Source: Chloroflexota bacterium
GTDB taxonomy: Bacteria > Chloroflexota > Limnocylindria > Limnocylindrales > CSP1-4
Assembly (NCBI GenBank): GCA_021777365.1
Contig: JAJYDP010000365.1
Location: forward strand, 1-5,566
DNA: 5,566 bases
Direction of reading: 5' to 3'
Part shown: positions 1 to 4,563 of the stretch, in pieces
Position numbering within the stretch: position 1 is the first letter of the stretch
Layout of the letters: each line of letters begins with the position of its first letter
Made by a program: the position numbers and the translations under genes
Notes under the pieces: generated by a model
Seen by the model: the letters and a program-made list of their open reading frames with translations, nothing else
What the model was told of the DNA's origin: nothing
Database searches by the model: none

Positions 1-268
1 TGTCCGCCCGTACCACGTCGGGGTAGAAGAAGATGAAGCTGCCCAGGAAGACCTGGACCAGCAGGATGTCGCGCAGGGCGACGTAGACGATCCACCAGAG
101 GTCCGCGGCCAGCCGGAGGGTGAACTTCTGCAGCGTCGCCAGCATGTACGGGCGGGCGAGATGCAGCGCGAGGACGAGGAGCCACAGGGCGACGAGGGCG
201 GCCGCGATGGTCCCCTCGACGAACGGCTCCCCGACGTTGATGAACGCCTGGATCTGATCCTGATTCAC
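1..268 (-). CDS. Small membrane protein of unknown function, C-terminus beyond the left edge
   Basis: I do not recognise this family. 89 codons are visible before the window ends. The GTG start lies in a GTGA overlap with the stop codon of the oxidoreductase gene, 7 nt after a strong GGAGGAG ribosome binding site, so this is a translationally coupled operon partner and not a chance frame. The protein starts MNQDQIQAFINVGEPFVEG, then shows two hydrophobic segments at about residues 20-39 (Ala/Leu/Val/Trp-rich) and 57-83 (WWIVY at the start, LGSFIFFY near the end). A basic/aromatic stretch separates them (R39, K48, R52). Residues R66 and D67 sit inside the second segment, which could matter for function or mean that the helix is split. 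There are no cysteines or histidine pairs typical of haem b ligands; H36 is the only histidine. A membrane anchor or quinone-side partner for the neighbouring oxidoreductase is a reasonable inference from coupling only. The remainder of the protein may change this view. Confidence 0.75.
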   Translation of the reverse strand, partial: MNQDQIQAFINVGEPFVEGTIAAALVALWLLVLALHLARPYMLATLQKFTLRLAADLWWIVYVALRDILLVQVFLGSFIFFYPDVVRAD

Positions 269-2262
269 CGCTGTGCTCCTCCAGTCGTGCTGGCGGCCAC
301 CGGGGCGGCGCCTGGCGCCTGGTGGACCGGGGTCGGGACGGACAGGTCGTCCCGCGGCCCCCGGCCGGAGACGACCTGCACCACCCCGCAGCTGTAGACG
401 GCGTCGCAGCGGAAGCACCGGGAGGCCTCCGCCCGTGCCCCGGTCTCGTCGAAGCCAGGCTCGTTCGCGATGAAGGAGCCCGGCACGTAGTCCGGGTGCT
501 CAACGCGAGCGCGCTCCCGGGGAGCCAGGTCGAGCCTGAGCTGCCGGTCGGGCCCCGTGCGGTACCGCACCGCCGCGAAGATCTCCGCCTCGCCGTCACG
601 GGCGCCCGACAGGTACTCGTGGATCGAGGCGGCGGCCCGGCGGCCGTTCGCGACCGCGTCGATCACGGTCTTGGGTCCCGACACGACGTCGCCGCCGGCG
701 AAGACGCCCGCGCGGCCGGTGGCCAGCGTGCGCGGGTCGGCCATGATGCCGGCCCACGAGCTGACCTCGATCCCCGCGCCAGGCGGCAGGATGGAGGGGT
801 CGGGCTCCTCGCCGATCGCCACCAGGACGGTCGCGCACGAGATCTCGACCTGGCTGCCGGGGATGGCCTCCCAGACGGCACGGCCACTCTCGACGCGCCC
901 GGTCGGTTGCTGGAGCTGGCAGCGCACCGACCCGGCACGCCCGTTACCCAGCACCTCGTCGATCACGACGCCGGTGCGGACCGCGATGCCCTCGCGCTCC
1001 GCCGCCTCGATCTCCTCGTGCTGCGCCGGCATCTCGGCCCGCCCGCGGCGGTAGAGCACCGTGACCGAGTCGGCGCCACTCCGCAGGGCGGAGCGCGCGG
1101 CGTCCATCGCCGTGCTGCCGCCGCCGACCACCACCACCGGACCGGAGAGGTGCGGCTCCTCGCCAAGGTTGACCTGCTTCAGGAAGAGCGTGGCGGGGAC
1201 CACGCCCGGAAGCTGATCGCCCGGGACGCCCAGCCGGCGGCTCTTCGACGCGCCGGTGGCGAGGAACACGGCCTTGTAGCCCTGCGCCTCGAGGTCGCTC
1301 AGGCTGAAGTCGCGGCCCATGGCGCTGTCGAGGTTGAGCTCGACGCCCAGGCCCACGATCCGGTCGATCTCCTCGCGGAGGACCTCGCGCGGCAGCCGGT
1401 ACGCCGGGATGCCGATCGCCATCATTCCGCCCGACACGGGCATCGCCTCGAAGACGGTCACGCCGTACCCGAGGCGGACCAGGTAGTAGGCGGCGGACAT
1501 TCCGGCGGGGCCACCGCCGACGATCGCCACGCGCTCCGGCCGGCGCTTCTTCGGTGGCTCCACCGCCGGGAGCTTGCCGTGCTCGGCCGCGAAGCGTTTC
1601 AGGTTGCGGATGGAGACGGGCTCGTCGAGGGTGCCGCGGCGGCACGCCGTCTCGCACGGCGCAGTGCAGATCCAGCCGCAGACCGAGGGGAAGGGGTTCA
1701 CCTCGGCGGCGACGGCGTACGCGTCATCGAAGCGGCCCTGGGCGATCAGCCCAACGTAGCGGCCGGCGTCCGTGCCGGCCGGGCATGCCGCCTGGCAGGG
1801 CGCCTTCGGATCCCGGTCGCCGTCTACCATCGAGCGCCACGCCTGCCAGGGCTGGGGCCGCTCGCTGGTACGCCAGGTGAAGAACGGCGCGGACGGGGAC
1901 GGGTGGTCGGGCTTGAGCGATTCTCTCGTCGCCTCGGAGAGCGGGATCCACCCGGGCGGCTCGGTCGCGGGGACGGGCCGCGTCAGCGGGCCCTGCCGGG
2001 AGTCGAGCGGCGTCTCGCCGGCGATGGTGTCGAGGTGGACCACCTGGACCGGGCACTCGCGCACGCAGATGCCGCAGCCGATGCACTCGGCGACCTGCGT
2101 CGGGTACTCCATCATCCAGCGGAACGGCGGCACACTTGCCCCGCCGGCCTCGACGCCGGCGTGGTCCGGGCGCGACATGTCGAGCGCCTGCACGGGGCAC
2201 ACGTCCATGCAGACGCCGCAGTTGAAGCAGCCCTTCGATTCGATCGTGATGCGGTAGCCCAT
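265..2262 (-). CDS. Ferredoxin-fused FAD-dependent NAD(P)H oxidoreductase (GltD/NfnB/PreT-like)
   Basis: 665 residues, predicted cytoplasmic. An N-terminal 2x[4Fe-4S] ferredoxin has C12/C15/C18/C22 and C60/C63/C66/C70, each last Cys followed by Pro, with 37 residues between the clusters. After a Pro/Trp-rich linker (about 78-150) comes the Fe-S helical domain of the GltD/dihydropyrimidine dehydrogenase type (about 153-229): C156, C160 in ACPAG, then C195, C199, C203, C207. Next is the FAD Rossmann motif GGGPAG (249-254) with E272 ending the strand, SGGMM (277-281), and an inserted NAD(P)H Rossmann fold with GGGSTAMD (380-387) and YRR (404-406). The C-terminal FAD motif GVFAGGD follows, then RCFRCD with C616, C619 and C625. 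The family moves electrons between NAD(P)H, FAD and Fe-S clusters; the physiological partner is unknown. The overall plan resembles E. coli AegA, but with a simpler ferredoxin. I chose ATG 2262 because GGAGG lies 5 nt upstream and the ferredoxin begins at once; the 19-residue extension to 2319 reads as non-coding. No amidotransferase or dihydropyrimidine dehydrogenase catalytic domain is present. Confidence 0.93.
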   Translation of the reverse strand: MGYRITIESKGCFNCGVCMDVCPVQALDMSRPDHAGVEAGGASVPPFRWMMEYPTQVAECIGCGICVRECPVQVVHLDTIAGETPLDSRQGPLTRPVPATEPPGWIPLSEATRESLKPDHPSPSAPFFTWRTSERPQPWQAWRSMVDGDRDPKAPCQAACPAGTDAGRYVGLIAQGRFDDAYAVAAEVNPFPSVCGWICTAPCETACRRGTLDEPVSIRNLKRFAAEHGKLPAVEPPKKRRPERVAIVGGGPAGMSAAYYLVRLGYGVTVFEAMPVSGGMMAIGIPAYRLPREVLREEIDRIVGLGVELNLDSAMGRDFSLSDLEAQGYKAVFLATGASKSRRLGVPGDQLPGVVPATLFLKQVNLGEEPHLSGPVVVVGGGSTAMDAARSALRSGADSVTVLYRRGRAEMPAQHEEIEAAEREGIAVRTGVVIDEVLGNGRAGSVRCQLQQPTGRVESGRAVWEAIPGSQVEISCATVLVAIGEEPDPSILPPGAGIEVSSWAGIMADPRTLATGRAGVFAGGDVVSGPKTVIDAVANGRRAAASIHEYLSGARDGEAEIFAAVRYRTGPDRQLRLDLAPRERARVEHPDYVPGSFIANEPGFDETGARAEASRCFRCDAVYSCGVVQVVSGRGPRDDLSVPTPVHQAPGAAPVAASTTGGAQR
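276..282 (-). promoter_or_regulatory. Ribosome binding site of the small membrane protein
   Basis: GGAGGAG on the minus strand, followed by 7 nt and then GTG at 268-266. It lies inside the last codons of the oxidoreductase gene and decides the choice of the GTG start. Together with the GTGA stop/start overlap it points to coupled translation. Confidence 0.65.
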
Positions 2263-2265
2263 GCC

Positions 2266-2293
2266 CACCTCCGGTGCAGGTCGTACACCGGAG
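2266..2293 (-). promoter_or_regulatory. Inverted repeat overlapping the oxidoreductase ribosome binding site
   Basis: On the minus strand CTCCGGTG (2293-2286) is followed by a 9-nt loop (2285-2277) and the exact reverse complement CACCGGAG (2276-2269). The second arm contains GGAG of the Shine-Dalgarno sequence GGAGGTG (2272-2266), which is 5 nt before the ATG at 2262. In RNA the 8 Watson-Crick pairs could be extended by a U-G pair on each side, so folding would hide the ribosome binding site. It could instead act as a DNA operator for a dimeric regulator. The symmetry is seen directly; a regulatory role is inferred. Confidence 0.6.
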
Positions 2294-2368
2294 AATGACG
2301 TGCGTCGGTCGGCGGGCACACACGCGACGGGATGGGCGGGGGCGCTCTCGACAGGGGAGGCGGTGGTG

Positions 2369-2390
2369 CCGGATGGCCCGGGCCGTTCGG
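2369..2390. other. GC-rich 22-bp imperfect dyad between regulator and oxidoreductase
   Basis: Nine of eleven base pairs are symmetric about the point between 2379 and 2380, with the perfect core GGCCCGGGCC at 2375-2384. It lies 106 bp upstream of the oxidoreductase start codon. It could be an operator, or part of a terminator-like structure after the regulator gene, but there is no run of T after it on the minus strand. In DNA this rich in G+C such dyads also arise by chance. Confidence 0.25.
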
Positions 2391-2417
2391 ACCGATCGTC
2401 CTCGGCATCCCCGGGGG

Positions 2418-2453
2418 TCAGTCGACCGGGATCGACCCCTCACGGACCGCGCG
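2418..2453 (-). repeat. Diverged near-copy of the response regulator's C-terminal codons
   Basis: Read on the minus strand this stretch encodes RAVREGSIPVD and a TGA stop. The true end of the regulator gene just upstream (2497-2462) encodes RAVREGLIPSN and TGA. The two 36-nt segments agree at 26 positions, and 8 of 11 residues plus the stop match. Five of the ten mismatches are third-position changes that leave the residue unchanged. The copies are offset by 44 nt, so the second is out of frame with the first and is not translated as part of the regulator. It looks like the leftover tail of a second LuxR-type regulator gene, or a decayed partial duplication. Confidence 0.55.
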
Positions 2454-2461
2454 GACGGCGC

Positions 2462-3103
2462 TCAGTTGCTGGGGATGAGCCCTTCGCGGACGGCGCGCGC
2501 GGCCAGCTCGGTGCGGCTCTGCGCGTGCAGCTTCTCGAGGATGTTCTTCAGGTGGAACTTCGCCGTGTTCTCGCTGATCCCCAGCCGCGAGGCGATCTCC
2601 TTGTTGCGCAACCCCTGCGTCACCAGGCCCAGCACCTCGAGCTCGCGGTCGGTGAGCCGATCGGGGTCGGCCGGCAGGTGCGGGCGATCGGGGCGCAGGA
2701 ACTCGTCGATGATCCGTGCCGCCGTCGCCGGCGTGATGGCGGCCTCGCCCCTGCCCACCGCCTCCAGCATCGAGCGGAGCTGCGTGCTCTCGAGGTTCTT
2801 GAGCAGGTATCCCTGGGCACCGGCCTTGATCGCCGTGAAGAGGTCGTCCTCGTCCTCGCTGACCGTCAGCATCACGATGGCGATCTCGGGGTGCTCGGCC
2901 TTGATCCGCTGCGTGGCGGCGAGCCCGGAGAGCCCCGGCATGCGGACGTCCATGAGGACCAGGTCCGGCCTGAGACGGTCGGCCAGCCCCACCGCGTCCT
3001 CGCCGTTCGATGCCTGGCCCACCACGTCGTGCCCCCAGGCGGAGATCAGCGACCCCACCCCGTCGCGAAACAGCGTGTGATCGTCCGCCAGCAGGATCCG
3101 CAT
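2462..3103 (-). CDS. NarL/FixJ-family response regulator, LuxR-type DNA-binding output
   Basis: 213 residues, the usual length for this family, cytoplasmic. The receiver domain (about 1-120) has the acidic pair D7/D8, the phosphoacceptor D52 in LMDVRMPG, T80 in MLTVS and the conserved K102 in YLLK, so all switch residues are intact. A linker (about 121-147) leads to a LuxR-type helix-turn-helix (148-213) with LTDRELEVL, the turn NKEIASRLGIS and the recognition region ENTAKFHLKNILEKL. Phosphorylation by the adjacent kinase is expected to promote dimerisation and DNA binding. The start ATG (3103-3101) shares its first base with the kinase's TGA stop and follows GGAGGAG at 3119-3113, so the two are co-translated. 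Targets cannot be read from the sequence; the downstream oxidoreductase operon and its own promoter are the natural candidates. The segment just after its stop repeats its last codons. Confidence 0.96.
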   Translation of the reverse strand: MRILLADDHTLFRDGVGSLISAWGHDVVGQASNGEDAVGLADRLRPDLVLMDVRMPGLSGLAATQRIKAEHPEIAIVMLTVSEDEDDLFTAIKAGAQGYLLKNLESTQLRSMLEAVGRGEAAITPATAARIIDEFLRPDRPHLPADPDRLTDRELEVLGLVTQGLRNKEIASRLGISENTAKFHLKNILEKLHAQSRTELAARAVREGLIPSN

Positions 3104-4410
3104 CAGGCCACTCTCCTCCCAGTCGTTGCCGCCAACGGAACGCGGAACACGACACGCGTTCCCTGCCCGGGAGCCGGCTCGAAGGTCAGCTCCCCGCCGA
3201 CCGTTGCCGCGCGTTCCCGCATCGTCTGCAGCCCATAGTGAGGCCAGTCACCGGCCGGCGCCGCGGTCGCGGCCATGCCCCGCCCGTCGTCCTCCACCTG
3301 GACCACCAGCAATCCTGCCTCCACCCCCAGCGACACCACGACGCGCTGCGCAGCGGCGTGCTTGCGCACGTTCGTGAGCGCCTCCTGGATGATGCGAAAG
3401 ACCTGCGCCTGGACGTCCGGGGCCAGCACGAGCCGCCGCGCCGCCTCGGACGCCTCTACGCGCGCGACGACCTTGGATGCCTCGGCGAACCGAACCGCGT
3501 ACTCCTCCAGCGCCCCGACCAGCCCCCGGTCGGGCGGGATCGGGCTGGTCAACCCCAGGATGGCCTCGCGGACGTCGACGTAGACGGAGCGGGCGGCGAT
3601 GGCGAGCTCCGACAGCTGGGAGCGCGCCGCCTCGGGACGGCCGGAGACCAGAAGCTCCTCCACGGCCTGCGACTTGGTGTTCACGTACCCGAGCACCTGG
3701 GCGAGGCCGTCGTGCATCTCCCGCGCGATCCGCTCGCGCTCCCCGCGCACGGCGAGCTCCCGCAACTCGCGTTGCAGGCGGTCGTTCTCGAGGGCGATCG
3801 CCGCCTGGCTGGCCAGCGACGAGAGCGTCTCCACGTCGTCGACACCGTACGCTCTCGCCGTGCGAGACCCCACGGCGAGCGTGCCGATGGTGTGATCGCC
3901 GAGCCGCAGCGGAGCCGCCATGTTCGCGGCCAGGTAGGCGGGGCGGATGAACCGCCGGAAATCCTCGCCAGGCTGCCTCGCCTGCGCGTCCACGGCATCG
4001 TCCGGGCCGCTCGACGCCGCGAGCCGCAGCTCGCCCCCGGCGCCGGCCAGTGCCAGGACGGCCACGTCGGCGGCGAGGAGCCGGCGGGCGTTGTCCACGA
4101 CCGCCCGCAGGACGGCGTCGATGTCCACCAGCGCGGTCATCGCCACGCTCACACGGTGCAGCGCTGCGGCGGCGGCGTGCCGCGACTCGAGCTCCCGGTT
4201 GCGCTGGCGCAGCGTGCCGGCGAGCCGGTCGATCTCCCGGAACGCGTAGCGGCCATACACGATCGCCAGCACGCACACGACCGCCATGACCAGGATGGTG
4301 TCGCGGGGGAACGGCAGGTGCGGGTCGAGGATGCTGTCGCTGGCCACCTCGATCACGCCGACCACCAGGATCGGCACGAGCACCGCGAGCCACCGTCGCT
4401 GGAACCGCAT
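3103..4410 (-). CDS. Membrane-anchored GAF-domain sensor histidine kinase (NarX/LiaS-type HisKA_3)
   Basis: 435 residues. Two membrane segments (about 8-25 and 38-56) are joined by a loop of only about 12 residues, so there is no real extracytoplasmic sensor. A short coiled-coil-like helix (57-80) leads to a GAF-type domain (about 85-210), then the HisKA_3 dimerisation domain with the phosphoacceptor H233 in REMHDGLAQ, and a HATPase_c domain with the N box EALTNVRKHA (343-352, N347), DDGRGM (374-379) and YGLQTMRERA (392-401) followed by GQGT (415-418). All catalytic motifs are intact. It should autophosphorylate H233 and pass the phosphate to D52 of the regulator encoded immediately after it. 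The only cysteine is C46 in the second membrane segment, so the GAF domain cannot bind an Fe-S cluster through cysteines or a Cys-linked bilin; its ligand is unknown. No good Shine-Dalgarno sequence precedes ATG 4410 (the nearest G run ends about 14 nt away), so initiation may be weak or the transcript leader short. Confidence 0.95.
   Translation of the reverse strand: MRFQRRWLAVLVPILVVGVIEVASDSILDPHLPFPRDTILVMAVVCVLAIVYGRYAFREIDRLAGTLRQRNRELESRHAAAAALHRVSVAMTALVDIDAVLRAVVDNARRLLAADVAVLALAGAGGELRLAASSGPDDAVDAQARQPGEDFRRFIRPAYLAANMAAPLRLGDHTIGTLAVGSRTARAYGVDDVETLSSLASQAAIALENDRLQRELRELAVRGERERIAREMHDGLAQVLGYVNTKSQAVEELLVSGRPEAARSQLSELAIAARSVYVDVREAILGLTSPIPPDRGLVGALEEYAVRFAEASKVVARVEASEAARRLVLAPDVQAQVFRIIQEALTNVRKHAAAQRVVVSLGVEAGLLVVQVEDDGRGMAATAAPAGDWPHYGLQTMRERAATVGGELTFEPAPGQGTRVVFRVPLAATTGRRVA
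3113..3119 (-). promoter_or_regulatory. Ribosome binding site of the response regulator
   Basis: GGAGGAG on the minus strand, 9 nt before the ATG at 3103, inside the last codons of the kinase gene. It fixes the regulator start and supports coupled translation with the kinase through the TGATG overlap. Confidence 0.6.
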
Positions 4411-4416
4411 GCGCCG

Positions 4417-4430
4417 ACAGGGTACCCCGT
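4417..4430. promoter_or_regulatory. 14-bp near-palindrome just upstream of the kinase start
   Basis: ACAGGGTACCCCGT matches its own reverse complement at 12 of 14 positions, with the perfect core GGGTACCC. It ends 7 bp before the kinase start codon, where the transcript leader or a repressor site would be. It could be an operator for autoregulation. No known regulator consensus is recognised. Confidence 0.25.
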
Positions 4431-4441
4431 TCGCGGGCGGG

Positions 4442-4481
4442 AGTAGCGATCCGTACTATCCGGCGGGGGGTCGTCTGTCCC
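4442..4481 (-). promoter_or_regulatory. Weak candidate promoter and operator of the kinase-regulator pair
   Basis: On the minus strand GGGACA (4481-4476) resembles a -35 box. Either GATAGT (4460-4455, 15-nt spacer) or TAGTAC (4458-4453, 17-nt spacer) could serve as the -10 box; neither is a strong match. The -10 candidates overlap a 16-bp near-palindrome at 4442-4457 (arms AGTA and TACT around GATC, 12 of 16 positions symmetric). This is the only AT-containing stretch in the 153-bp gap, which is why I prefer it. The call is tentative. Confidence 0.22.
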
Positions 4482-4513
4482 GTGGCACTACCCGAACGGG
4501 CGGCATCGACCGC

Positions 4514-4557
4514 TCCTGCCCGCGTGCCTTCGCCGCAGCTCGACCGCGCGGACAGGA
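4514..4557 (-). terminator. Hairpin after the aminotransferase gene, possible transcription terminator
   Basis: In the minus-strand RNA the arm UCCUGUCCGCG (4557-4547) pairs fully with CGCGGGCAGGA (4524-4514): 11 pairs including one G-U, with a 22-nt loop. It begins 6 nt after the aminotransferase stop codon, the expected place for a terminator. No U tract follows, so it would be a non-canonical terminator of the kind often seen in high-GC bacteria, or a structure that protects the 3' end of the message. Confidence 0.45.
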
Positions 4558-4563
4558 CCGCCG

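Noticed and set aside
161..397. Plus-strand small open frame of 78 codons near the left end
   Set aside because: It overlaps the coupled membrane-protein start and the oxidoreductase end in antisense, and its product has no recognisable feature.
322..2298. Plus-strand open frame of 658 codons opposite the oxidoreductase
   Set aside because: It is antisense to a gene with clear Fe-S, FAD and NAD(P)H motifs. Its product is rich in Arg, Ala, Gly and Asp with no domain or motif, as expected of a shadow frame in GC-rich coding DNA.
2263..2319. 19-residue N-terminal extension of the oxidoreductase to a start at 2319
   Set aside because: The ATG at 2262 has a GGAGG sequence 5 nt upstream and is followed directly by the ferredoxin. 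The extension overlaps the inverted repeat and looks non-coding.
2263..2461. Small gene or conventional promoter in the gap before the oxidoreductase
   Set aside because: Frames here are short or are extensions of shadow frames. I found no convincing -35/-10 pair; only the duplicated tail, the GC-rich dyad and the ribosome-site hairpin can be supported.
3010..4446. Plus-strand open frame of 478 codons opposite the histidine kinase
   Set aside because: It is low-complexity, full of Arg, His and Pro, has no recognisable motif, and is antisense to an intact kinase with all catalytic boxes.
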